Positions 1 to 5,821 of a DNA stretch of 5,821 nt are shown piece after piece (the stretch's first letter is position 1; each line of letters starts with the position of its first letter). The translations under genes and the position numbers were made by a program. Below the pieces are notes generated by a model. It worked only from the letters and a program-made list of their open reading frames with translations. It did not search any database and was not told the DNA's origin. This DNA comes from Actinomycetota bacterium (GTDB lineage Bacteria > Actinomycetota > Actinomycetes > Actinomycetales > Microbacteriaceae): contig WLDR01000094.1 in NCBI GenBank assembly GCA_009704705.1, forward strand, positions 1-5,821. The letters run 5' to 3'.

Positions 1-1048
1 GGAAGCCCATCTTGATGATGACGTCGATTTCGTAGGCGGCCTGTGCCTTGTGTGCATCGGAGACGCCACTCGGGAAGCGGCGCTGCAAACCAATCTCAAC
101 TTCTTTCGCAAACCACGAGGCTTCGGTCTCTCCCTCGGGAACCGGGAAGCGCGGCATGAGGTCACGCTTTTCGAACGAACTCTCGCACCGCTCCGCGATC
201 GCGAGTGTGTTATCACAGGCGTCGGGAAAATCACGAAAAATGTGCCGCATCTCGGCGGCGGACTTCAAGTAGTACTCCTGCGACTCGAACTTGAACCGCT
301 TCGGGTCATGAATCGTTGCCCCGGCCTGAACGCACAGCAATTTGTCGTGAGCGTCGGCATCCGCAGCGTGCGTGTAGTGCAGGTCGTTGGTCGCAACGAG
401 AGGGAGGTTGAGTTCCTTGGCCAGTCGAAGGAGGTCTGTCTTGACACGCTTCTCGACCTCGAGGCCATGATCCATCAGCTCGACGTAGAAGTTACCCTCC
501 CCGAAAACATCGCGGAATTCGGCAGCTGCCTCACGAGCCGCGTCGTACTGACCGAGTCGCAGGCGAGTCTGGATTTCGCCACCCGGGCAGCCCGTTGTTC
601 CGATGAGACCCGTCGAGAAGCGAGACAGCAACTCGCGATCCATGCGGGGCTTGTAGTACTGACCTTCGATGGAGGCGAGCGACGACATCCGGAACAAATT
701 ATGCATGCCCTCTGTGCTCGACGACAGAAGTGTCATGTGCGTGTAGGCACCACCACCTGAGACGTCATCTTCTCCCCCATCACCCCAACGCACGCGGGTC
801 CGGTCGGTGCGGTGTGTTCCGGGCGTGAAATAGGCCTCTGTGCCGATGATGGGGCGGATGCCCATGCTTGTTGCCGTACTCCAAAAGTCATACGCACCGA
901 ACATATTGCCGTGATCGGTGATCGCGATGGCAGGCATGTTTTGCTCGACAGCGGCTCCCAGTAGTTGCTTTATTCGCGCAGCGCCGTCCAACATCGAGTA
1001 CTCGGTGTGCACGTGCAAATGAACGAATGAATCGCCATTAGTCGACAC
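1..1048 (-). CDS. dnaE: DNA polymerase III subunit alpha (DnaE1 type), N-terminal part; 3' end outside window
   Basis: This is the catalytic subunit of the replicative DNA polymerase. The first 349 codons are visible and read without a stop; the family is usually about 1,150 to 1,200 residues, so roughly 70% lies beyond the left edge. The visible part is the N-terminal PHP domain and the start of the polymerase region. It opens with HLHVHTEYSMLDG (residues 10-22), then ITDHGNMFGAYDFW (43-56), GTEAYF (69-74), GTTGCPGGE (150-158) and ATNDLHYTHAAD (219-230). By alignment from memory with mycobacterial DnaE1, the PHP metal ligands are H12, H14, D21, H46, E71, H104, C154, D222 and H224. All are present, which predicts an active 3'-5' proofreading site. 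The start is the GTG at 1048-1046: it gives the usual short leader before the first histidine motif and has GGAG seven bases upstream. The gene follows the pseudouridine synthase gene after 35 bases and is probably co-transcribed with it. Confidence 0.97.
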   Translation of the reverse strand, partial: MSTNGDSFVHLHVHTEYSMLDGAARIKQLLGAAVEQNMPAIAITDHGNMFGAYDFWSTATSMGIRPIIGTEAYFTPGTHRTDRTRVRWGDGGEDDVSGGGAYTHMTLLSSSTEGMHNLFRMSSLASIEGQYYKPRMDRELLSRFSTGLIGTTGCPGGEIQTRLRLGQYDAAREAAAEFRDVFGEGNFYVELMDHGLEVEKRVKTDLLRLAKELNLPLVATNDLHYTHAADADAHDKLLCVQAGATIHDPKRFKFESQEYYLKSAAEMRHIFRDFPDACDNTLAIAERCESSFEKRDLMPRFPVPEGETEASWFAKEVEIGLQRRFPSGVSDAHKAQAAYEIDVIIKMGF

Positions 1049-1055
1049 GTGTGCG

Positions 1056-1059
1056 CTCC
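1056..1059 (-). promoter_or_regulatory. Ribosome binding site of dnaE
   Basis: On the minus strand GGAG lies seven bases before the GTG at 1048-1046. It supports that GTG as the dnaE start, because no in-frame ATG is available near the expected N-terminus. The nearby ATG in TAATGGCG is in another frame. Confidence 0.65.
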
Positions 1060-1083
1060 GAAATTGTCAGTGGAGTGCCCAGT

Positions 1084-2022
1084 CTATGCGCGGGTAAAGC
1101 CCGTCCGCAGAACGTCGAGGGCGTGTTCGAGGTCGGGCGGGTGTTTCGACTCAAACTCGACCCATTCCCCGGTTGTCGGATGCGTGAACGCAAGCTTGTG
1201 AGCGTGCAACCACTGCCGCGTCAAGCCGAGTTTCGCGCTCAATGTCGGGTCTGCGCCGTACAAGGTATCTCCGACGCACGGATGACGCTGAGCAGCCATG
1301 TGAACGCGAATCTGATGCGTGCGACCGGTCTCGAGGTGAACTTCGAGCAGCGATGCTCCAGCGAACGCTTCGATCGTTTCGTAGTGAGTCACGGCGTGTT
1401 TGCCCGCATTCGTCACCGCGAACTTCCAATCCGACGACGGATGGCGCCCAACCGGAGCGTCGATAGTCCCCGCGAGCGGATCCATCTGCCCCTGGACAAC
1501 GGCGTGATAAATCTTTTGCACTTCGCGGTCGTGAAAGGCGCGCTTAAGTTTCTCGTAGGCGATTTCGGACTTTGCCACGACCATCGCACCGCTGGTGCCG
1601 ACATCCAGTCGATGAACGACTCCGGCGCGCTCGGGCGCACCCGATGTCGAGATGCGAAATCCGGCCGCGGCCAGCCCGCCAAGCACGGTCGGTCCGGTCC
1701 AACTCGTCGCCGGATGCGCAGCGACACCAACGGGCTTGTCAACGACAACGAGATCGTCGTCGTTGTAGATGATCACCATGTCTTCAACGACGGTTGCTTC
1801 AATCACAAGCTCACGCTGTCCCGTCCACGAGACCGTCAGTAGCCCTCCGGCGCGAAGTTTGTCGGACTTCTTCAGCGCCACACCATCAAGCTCGACTGTG
1901 CCGGCATCACACGCGTCGGCGATGACGGTCCGTGAGATGCCCAGCATGCGCGAGATTCCGGCGTCAGCACGCTCGCCGTCAAGCCCATCGGGAACCGGGA
2001 GCGTGCGAGATTCCATCGTCAC
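1084..2022 (-). CDS. rluD: RluA/RluD-family 23S rRNA pseudouridine synthase
   Basis: This enzyme isomerises uridine to pseudouridine in structured RNA, probably large-subunit rRNA. The 312-residue length is normal for RluD-type proteins with an S4 domain. An N-terminal S4 RNA-binding domain covers about residues 17-65. The catalytic domain follows, with DKPVGVAAHPA (95-105), the signature HRLDVGTSG (137-145) carrying catalytic Asp140, GRHPSSDWKFAV (192-203) and ETGRTHQIRVHMA (231-243). The gene overlaps the lspA stop by four bases (GTGA) if the GTG at 2022 is the start. An ATG two codons downstream (2016-2014) is also possible: the weak AAGAG upstream lies nine bases from that ATG but only three from the GTG. 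The family is certain. The exact target uridines cannot be read from sequence, so the symbol denotes the subfamily and not proven E. coli RluD specificity. Confidence 0.93.
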   Translation of the reverse strand: MTMESRTLPVPDGLDGERADAGISRMLGISRTVIADACDAGTVELDGVALKKSDKLRAGGLLTVSWTGQRELVIEATVVEDMVIIYNDDDLVVVDKPVGVAAHPATSWTGPTVLGGLAAAGFRISTSGAPERAGVVHRLDVGTSGAMVVAKSEIAYEKLKRAFHDREVQKIYHAVVQGQMDPLAGTIDAPVGRHPSSDWKFAVTNAGKHAVTHYETIEAFAGASLLEVHLETGRTHQIRVHMAAQRHPCVGDTLYGADPTLSAKLGLTRQWLHAHKLAFTHPTTGEWVEFESKHPPDLEHALDVLRTGFTRA

Positions 2023-2573
2023 GTGCTCTTTTTGGCGGCCGATTTTTTGGGTTTAGCCGGCGCGACTTCGCGAGTGCCGTCGAGCTTGAGTCCCAAGATG
2101 CTGAACCAACCAAACAGAATCATCGACGACACGATGCAGATGTCTGCCACGTTATAAATGGCGGGCATCATCCAGGGTGTCGAGATGAAGTCGACAACCA
2201 TGCCATTGGGAAACCCGGGTTGCCGAAAAAGACGATCCGACAGGTTGCCCACAGTGCCACCGAGCAACAGCCCAATCATGACTGCCCAGCGCACAGAATG
2301 GATGCGTCTCGCAAAAATTGCGATTGCAACAACGACGGTGAAGGCAAGAATGGAAAAAACCCACGTCATCCCGCCAGCGAGACCGAAAGATGCGCCGGGG
2401 TTACGCACGAAGGTCAATTCAAAGAACCCCGGAAGAACGGGAATCGTCTCGCCTTCAACCATCTGATCAACGACGATTGCCTTTGAAATCTGGTCCGTGA
2501 GGAGAATGAGGCTAGCCAAGCCAAAGATGAGCACGATCATCCACGCGGATGCTCGCCGCGTGACCTCACTCAA
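2019..2573 (-). CDS. lspA: Lipoprotein signal peptidase (signal peptidase II)
   Basis: This integral membrane aspartic protease removes the signal peptide from prolipoproteins after lipid is attached to the conserved cysteine. The 184 residues hold four hydrophobic segments, at about 11-27, 68-88, 94-110 and 140-163. Family motifs in order are TDQISK (26-31), RNPGASFGL (57-65), GGTVGNLSDRL (105-115) and YNVADICI (140-147). The two catalytic aspartates are D113 and D144. The C-terminus (about 167-184) is a lysine- and alanine-rich tail, probably cytoplasmic. The start is a TTG at 2573-2571 overlapping the divIVA stop as TTGA; an in-frame ATG at codon 12 (2540-2538) would begin just before the first membrane segment. 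I prefer the TTG because of the four-base overlap typical of coupled genes, although its only Shine-Dalgarno-like sequence (GAGG) is about 13 bases away. Confidence 0.95.
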   Translation of the reverse strand: MSEVTRRASAWMIVLIFGLASLILLTDQISKAIVVDQMVEGETIPVLPGFFELTFVRNPGASFGLAGGMTWVFSILAFTVVVAIAIFARRIHSVRWAVMIGLLLGGTVGNLSDRLFRQPGFPNGMVVDFISTPWMMPAIYNVADICIVSSMILFGWFSILGLKLDGTREVAPAKPKKSAAKKST

Positions 2574-3133
2574 CGGGTCGAAGCCGCCTCGGCCGTCATG
2601 CCGTCGAGGTCTTTCAGTTGGCCTTCAATGTAACCGCGGAGCTTCGTGCGGTACTCGCGCTCGAACGTTCGCAGCTCGTTGATGCTGTTCTCAAGCATGG
2701 CTCGTTCTTGGTCAAACTTATTAACCTTCGACCGCGCATTGGTTTCAGCTTCGGCAATGACGCGCGCGGCTGTGGCCTGACCCTCTGCAACCAAAGCGTC
2801 TCGCTTTTCGATGCCTTCGCGAACGTGTTCTTCATGCAAGCGGCGAGCGAGTTGCAGCAAGTTGTTCGACGACGTCGAGTCGACTCCTGCCAACTCGGGG
2901 AAATCCGCCGTCGGGAACGTTGTCGGAGCAGCCGCTGCCGCACCCTTGGTGCCCCCGGCACGAGCCTCTGCCGCCGCTGCGCGCTTGCGCAGGTCGTCCA
3001 CTTCTTGATTCAGTCGTCGCAATTCAACAACGATTTCGTCAAGAAAATCATCGACCTCGTCCTGGTCGTAGCCCTCGCGAAATTTCGTCTGCTGAAAACG
3101 CTTGTTCACCACATCTTCAGGTGTCAAAGCCAT
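2570..3133 (-). CDS. divIVA: DivIVA/Wag31 polar growth and septum-placement protein
   Basis: This cytoplasmic coiled-coil scaffold binds curved membrane at poles and septa and directs cell-wall growth in actinomycetes. The N-terminal DivIVA domain (about 1-55) starts MALTPEDVVNKRF and contains TKFREGYDQDEVDDFLDEI (16-34). F18 and R19 match the Phe-Arg pair that inserts into membrane in Bacillus DivIVA. An alanine/glycine/proline/threonine-rich linker (about 52-77) separates this from a second long helical coiled-coil region (about 88-175) with TFEREYRTKLRGYIEGQL (156-173), a typical Wag31 C-terminal motif. At 187 residues it is short: Mycobacterium tuberculosis Wag31 has about 260 residues, with a longer linker and C-terminal tail. 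The gene has its own 80-base leader after yggT and overlaps lspA by four bases. The ATG start has AAGGA ten bases upstream. Confidence 0.96.
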   Translation of the reverse strand: MALTPEDVVNKRFQQTKFREGYDQDEVDDFLDEIVVELRRLNQEVDDLRKRAAAAEARAGGTKGAAAAAPTTFPTADFPELAGVDSTSSNNLLQLARRLHEEHVREGIEKRDALVAEGQATAARVIAEAETNARSKVNKFDQERAMLENSINELRTFEREYRTKLRGYIEGQLKDLDGMTAEAASTR

Positions 3134-3143
3134 GTCACTTACG

Positions 3144-3148
3144 TCCTT
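3144..3148 (-). promoter_or_regulatory. Probable ribosome binding site of divIVA
   Basis: On the minus strand AAGGA lies ten bases before the divIVA ATG, slightly farther than optimal. It is the only Shine-Dalgarno-like sequence close to the start, and it shows that divIVA can be translated independently of yggT, which ends 80 bases upstream. Confidence 0.5.
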
Positions 3149-3213
3149 TGCTCGAGCGTGTCGGTCACCGAGAAGAACTCAGCGAACGAAATCCTCTACA
3201 AGGCTAGCAAACC

Positions 3214-3510
3214 TTAGGCGATGGCGAGGGCGACGTACATCCCGATGATGGCTGCGAGCAACACAATCGTCCATGACAAGTCTAAAGCGATTGCTCCGGC
3301 GCGAATTGGTTTGACGACCTTTCGTACAGCGCGCATAGGTGGATCCGTCACCGCGTAGACCACATTCAGAAGCACAAGGAGAACGCTTCTCGGTCGCCAG
3401 TCCGGTCGCACGCCGCGAATCAAGTCAATGATGAGTCGCGCCCACATAAACACCACGAAGACGTTCAGTGCGTAGTAGACAATCGTCGCAACCAACGAAA
3501 TAAGGTTCAT
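3214..3510 (-). CDS. YggT family small membrane protein
   Basis: This is a 98-residue integral membrane protein of the YggT family (Pfam YGGT), found next to sepF in most Gram-positive division clusters. Its biochemical role is not settled; related proteins in other organisms are linked to osmotic adaptation and, in chloroplasts, to thylakoid or nucleoid organisation. Two strong hydrophobic helices are visible, at about residues 3-31 and 75-97. Between them are a shorter hydrophobic stretch (42-54) and the family motif TDPPMRAVRKVVKPIR (55-70), whose arginines and lysines should face the cytoplasm. The length is normal. The gene starts 30 bases after the sepF stop and has no clear Shine-Dalgarno sequence, so it may depend on upstream translation. 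Confidence 0.92.
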   Translation of the reverse strand: MNLISLVATIVYYALNVFVVFMWARLIIDLIRGVRPDWRPRSVLLVLLNVVYAVTDPPMRAVRKVVKPIRAGAIALDLSWTIVLLAAIIGMYVALAIA

Positions 3511-3540
3511 GACCGGTGTCGCGAAACTAAACGAGAGTTA

Positions 3541-3999
3541 CTAGTTGACGAAAGTGCGGTCGACTTCGCCGGTGTTGGCGGCGTCGTCACCCGACACGGC
3601 CACGCTTTCTGGCGAAAGCAGAAAAACCTGACTCGTCACACGGTCAATCGAACCAAAGAGACCGAGGGTCAATCCGCTCGCAAAGTCAATCAGACGTTTG
3701 GCGTCGTGTTCGGTCATCTGAGAAAGGTTCATGATCACGGGAATACCCTCGCGGAAGTTCTCCGCAATGATTCGCGCGTCGGCATAGGCCTTCGGGTGCA
3801 CGGTAACGATCTCGTTCATTGCACTGGGCAGCGGCGCTCCCTTGGAGGCACGAGTAGGTCGCATCGGAGTGACCTGGGCTCCACCGCGAGGCGCAGCCGC
3901 GGTTGTATTGACGGCAGCCGTGGGCGCGTAGCGCTCGTCGTAGTCCTCTTCGTCAGCAAGACCAAGAAATACGAAAGTCTTCTTGAGCGGATTAGCCAT
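3541..3999 (-). CDS. sepF: Cell division protein SepF
   Basis: SepF binds the C-terminal tail of FtsZ and tethers the division ring to the membrane; in actinobacteria, which lack FtsA, it is the main anchor. The 152-residue protein shows the expected three parts: an N-terminal amphipathic membrane helix (about 1-14, MANPLKKTFVFLGL), an acidic and then flexible Ala/Pro/Arg-rich linker (16-60), and the SepF core domain (about 62-136). The core contains VHPKAYADARIIAENFREG (67-85), IPVIMNLSQM (86-95) and the helix and strand around DFASGLTLGLFGSIDRV (105-121). A short tail with several acidic residues follows. The gene begins 36 bases after yggS behind a strong Shine-Dalgarno sequence, suggesting high and independent translation. 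It ends with two in-frame stops in a row (TAG TAA). Confidence 0.97.
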   Translation of the reverse strand: MANPLKKTFVFLGLADEEDYDERYAPTAAVNTTAAAPRGGAQVTPMRPTRASKGAPLPSAMNEIVTVHPKAYADARIIAENFREGIPVIMNLSQMTEHDAKRLIDFASGLTLGLFGSIDRVTSQVFLLSPESVAVSGDDAANTGEVDRTFVN

Positions 4000-4005
4000 G
4001 GGAAA

Positions 4006-4010
4006 CCTCC
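4006..4010 (-). promoter_or_regulatory. Strong ribosome binding site of sepF
   Basis: On the minus strand GGAGG lies six bases before the sepF ATG (3999-3997). It is the best Shine-Dalgarno match in the window and fixes the sepF start. Confidence 0.85.
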
Positions 4011-4035
4011 AGTGGATGAAACTTGTTCTTCGACA

Positions 4036-4740
4036 TTAACCCGGCGTGGGTCGATATCCCGTGATTGCAGTGCCGATGCGAAGGTGTGTCGCGCCGTGTT
4101 CGATTGCCTCGACAAAGTCGTGCGACATCCCGATGGAGAGCCACGAAGCCTCAGAGAAATCCTTGGTCAACATCTCGCTTGCTGTCTTGACCCGGGCAAA
4201 TGCATCTGCGGGTGCCTCGTCGAGTGGGGCAACAGCCATGATCCCCCGGAGGCGTAACGAGTCCACAGCGGCAATCTTGTGAGCCAGTTGCAACATGTCG
4301 TCGAGATCGGATGCTCCCCCACGCGCGCCGTCAGCCGTGAGGTTCATCTGCACCAGAACGTCGAGCACCTCATGCTTGCGCTCAGTCGGGTCACCGCCGG
4401 CGAGAGCATCCACCAACGACGCTCGGTCGACAGAGTGAATGACGTCGGCATATCTGCGCACTGCGCGCGCCTTGTTCGACTGCAATTGCCCGATGAAGTG
4501 CCACGAAAGATCGACCAGGTCAGCGCACTCCAGCGACTTAGATTCCGCTTCTTGGTGGCGGTTCTCGCCGACGTTTCGAATGCCGAGGTCGAACACGTCT
4601 CGAACCAGTTGAGCGGGGTGAAACTTCGTTACAACGACGAGCGTGATCTCACTCGGGTCACGCCCCGCTGACGAAGCTGCGTCTGCGATGCCATCGGTGA
4701 CGGCCGCGAGGCGATCTCGAAGCGTCGCCGCGAGTTGCAT
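4036..4740 (-). CDS. yggS: YggS/PROSC family pyridoxal phosphate homeostasis protein
   Basis: This cytoplasmic PLP-binding protein belongs to the alanine-racemase N-terminal fold (type III). It carries PLP but is not known to catalyse a reaction; the family keeps free PLP and amino- and keto-acid pools in balance. The 234 residues are normal for a single-domain member. The PLP-linking lysine is K39 in LVVVTKFHP (34-42). Other family motifs are NVGENRHQE (57-65), WHFIGQLQSNK (80-90), GIMAVAP (about residue 162 onward), SIGMSHDF, and the phosphate-binding RIGTAITGYRP near the C-terminus. The gene overlaps the ftsZ stop by one base (TAATG) and has no Shine-Dalgarno sequence, so it is probably translated by ribosomes finishing ftsZ. 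Its place between ftsZ and sepF is conserved in many Gram-positive bacteria. Confidence 0.96.
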   Translation of the reverse strand: MQLAATLRDRLAAVTDGIADAASSAGRDPSEITLVVVTKFHPAQLVRDVFDLGIRNVGENRHQEAESKSLECADLVDLSWHFIGQLQSNKARAVRRYADVIHSVDRASLVDALAGGDPTERKHEVLDVLVQMNLTADGARGGASDLDDMLQLAHKIAAVDSLRLRGIMAVAPLDEAPADAFARVKTASEMLTKDFSEASWLSIGMSHDFVEAIEHGATHLRIGTAITGYRPTPG

Positions 4741-5821
4741 TAGTGGCGCAGGAAGTCGGGCACGTCGAGGTCGCCCTCGTCGGCCGGAAGACCCAAGGAA
4801 TACGCAACCGAACTCGTGCGCGCGGGTTCGGTGAAGGTCGACCCGAAGTCGGGCTCAGCGTATCTCGGTTGCGAACCGGTGTTGACGAACGGATCATCCA
4901 ATTCGACAAGCTCCACCGAGTGCACATCAGCTGGGCGCGACGTTGCGATGATGCCCGTTTCGACGTTCGCAGCCGAGCGAGAAAAACGCGTCGATTCAGA
5001 AATCTTCTTCGGTTCGCCGCCATCAAATCCAGCAGCGATGACCGTGATGCGAATTTCGTCTCCGAGCGTGTCATCAATAACTGTTCCGAAGATGATGTTT
5101 GCCTCTGGGTGAACCGCCTCTTGAACGAGCTTGACAGCTTCATCCGTCTCAAACAGGCCGAGGTTTGAACCGCCCTGGACCGAGACCAAGACGCCACGTG
5201 CGCCCTCGATACTTGCCTCGAGCAACGGCGACGAGACTGCGAGTTCGGCAGCCTTGATGGCACGGTCGGCGCCCCGCGCAGAACCGATACCCATCAGTGC
5301 CGCACCAGCTCCCGCCATCACCGACTTCACATCGGCAAAGTCGAGGTTGATGAGCCCGGGAGTGGTGATGAGGTCAGTGATGCCCTGGACGCCGGCAACG
5401 AGTACCTGGTCGGCCGTGGCAAAAGCGTCCTGCATTGTGATGCTTCGATCACTAATCTCCAGAAGGCGCTCGTTGGGAACAACGATCAGGGTGTCGACTT
5501 CGCTTCTCAGCGCCGCAATGCCCGCGTCGGCCTGCAACGCGCGTCGCTTGCCTTCAAAACCAAAGGGCTTCGTGACAACACCAATCGTGAGCGCGCCAAT
5601 CGACTTGGCAATTCTTGCCACGACGGGAGCGCCGCCCGTACCGGTGCCACCGCCCTCGCCCGCGGTGACGAACACCATGTCTGCGCCGGCCAGTGCTTCT
5701 TCGATTTCCTCGGCGTGATCTTCGGCGGCTTTTCGACCGACCTCGGGGTCGGCACCTGCGCCGAGTCCACGAGTAAGTTGGCGACCCACATCGAGCTTGA
5801 CGTCCGCTTCGCTCATGAGAA
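4740..5821 (-). CDS. ftsZ: Cell division protein FtsZ, missing its N-terminus at the window edge
   Basis: FtsZ is the tubulin-like GTPase that polymerises into the division ring. About 359 codons are visible; comparison from memory with M. tuberculosis FtsZ suggests about 48 N-terminal residues lie outside, giving roughly 407 in total. The ATG at 5816-5814 is not the start: the preceding codon reads Leu and the context LMSEADVKLDVGR matches the internal ALLMSDADVKLDVGR of the family. Counting from that Met, the tubulin/FtsZ GTP-binding signature AGEGGGTGTGG is at 52-62, NERLL at 115-119, and the T7 synergy loop LINLDFADVKSV at 155-166, which carries catalytic acidic residues. The globular C-terminal domain ends near 265. 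A disordered linker (about 266-347) and the conserved tail GDLDVPDFLRH (348-358), the docking peptide for SepF and other partners, complete the protein. The stop overlaps the yggS start by one base. Confidence 0.98.
   Translation of the reverse strand, partial: LMSEADVKLDVGRQLTRGLGAGADPEVGRKAAEDHAEEIEEALAGADMVFVTAGEGGGTGTGGAPVVARIAKSIGALTIGVVTKPFGFEGKRRALQADAGIAALRSEVDTLIVVPNERLLEISDRSITMQDAFATADQVLVAGVQGITDLITTPGLINLDFADVKSVMAGAGAALMGIGSARGADRAIKAAELAVSSPLLEASIEGARGVLVSVQGGSNLGLFETDEAVKLVQEAVHPEANIIFGTVIDDTLGDEIRITVIAAGFDGGEPKKISESTRFSRSAANVETGIIATSRPADVHSVELVELDDPFVNTGSQPRYAEPDFGSTFTEPARTSSVAYSLGLPADEGDLDVPDFLRH

Noticed and set aside
50..760. Long plus-strand open frame of 236 codons opposite dnaE
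   Set aside because: The minus strand encodes a continuous, motif-rich DnaE N-terminus here. The plus-strand product resembles no family I know and is a by-product of codon bias.
1049..1083. Possible terminator or promoter between the pseudouridine synthase gene and dnaE
   Set aside because: The 35 bases contain no stable inverted repeat followed by a T run and no -35/-10 pair; only the dnaE ribosome binding site is clear.
1051..1842. Plus-strand open frame of 263 codons opposite the pseudouridine synthase
   Set aside because: It mirrors the real gene codon for codon on the other strand and has no recognisable domain; the minus-strand product carries the full RluA-family signature.
3161..3171. 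Eleven-base palindrome TCGGT-C-ACCGA in the divIVA leader
   Set aside because: Five-base arms with a one-base centre are expected several times by chance in a window this size, and the symmetry does not extend outward, so it is not a supportable operator or terminator.
3202..3207. TAGCCT as a -10 element for a divIVA promoter
   Set aside because: It fits only the loose TAnnnT pattern, and there is no TTGACA-like hexamer 16 to 18 bases upstream.
2618..3217. Plus-strand open frame of 199 codons opposite divIVA
   Set aside because: DivIVA is unmistakable on the minus strand, and this frame spans divIVA and its leader without any family motif.
3538..3543. Tandem TAG TAA stop at the end of sepF as a special signal
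   Set aside because: Two stops in a row are common by chance or as a read-through safeguard, and nothing around it suggests recoding.
5131..5718. Plus-strand open frame of 195 codons rich in Ser, Ala and Pro, opposite ftsZ
   Set aside because: The low-complexity composition is what the complement of Gly/Ala/Asp/Val codons gives; FtsZ is the real gene.
5814..5816. ATG that would give a 358-residue FtsZ starting MSEADVKLDVGR
   Set aside because: This methionine is internal in the family. Starting here would remove the first nucleotide-binding strand and loop, and the frame stays open to the window edge with a leucine codon before it.

Overview
The window is one continuous minus-strand gene cluster of about 5.8 kb from an actinomycete. 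It holds eight genes, two of them cut by the window edges. All are intact in what is visible, and none is mobile or foreign-looking. In transcription order (right to left) they are ftsZ (5' end cut off), yggS-type PLP protein, sepF, yggT, divIVA/wag31, lspA, an rluD-type pseudouridine synthase, and dnaE (3' end cut off). The set ftsZ-yggS-sepF-yggT-divIVA is the typical Gram-positive division cluster. Wag31-type DivIVA joined to lspA-rluD-dnaE, with moderately high GC and GTG/TTG starts, suggests Actinomycetota, order Micrococcales, most likely Microbacteriaceae. The family-level placement is inference from gene order and protein character, not from a search.

Layout: 5821-4740 ftsZ; 4740-4036 yggS; 3999-3541 sepF; 3510-3214 yggT; 3133-2570 divIVA; 2573-2019 lspA; 2022-1084 rluD; 1048-1 dnaE. 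Three junctions overlap by 1 to 4 bases (ftsZ/yggS, divIVA/lspA, lspA/rluD). The other gaps are 36, 30, 80 and 35 bases. No stretch over 300 bases lacks a gene. I found no tRNA, rRNA, CRISPR, insertion sequence, riboswitch or convincing terminator.

How the genes work together: FtsZ forms the division ring, SepF anchors it to the membrane in bacteria that lack FtsA, YggT is a small membrane protein of the same cluster, and DivIVA organises polar growth and septum placement. YggS keeps pyridoxal phosphate in balance. LspA matures lipoproteins, the RluD-type enzyme modifies RNA (probably 23S rRNA), and DnaE is the replicative polymerase. Tight spacing and overlaps suggest that much of the block is co-transcribed and partly translationally coupled.

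This is an ordinary conserved housekeeping region and I see no new biological system in it. The points most worth a second look are the direct ftsZ-yggS junction with no yfiH/pgeF gene between them, the complete set of PHP-domain metal ligands in DnaE, and several start codons that automatic annotation could misplace.
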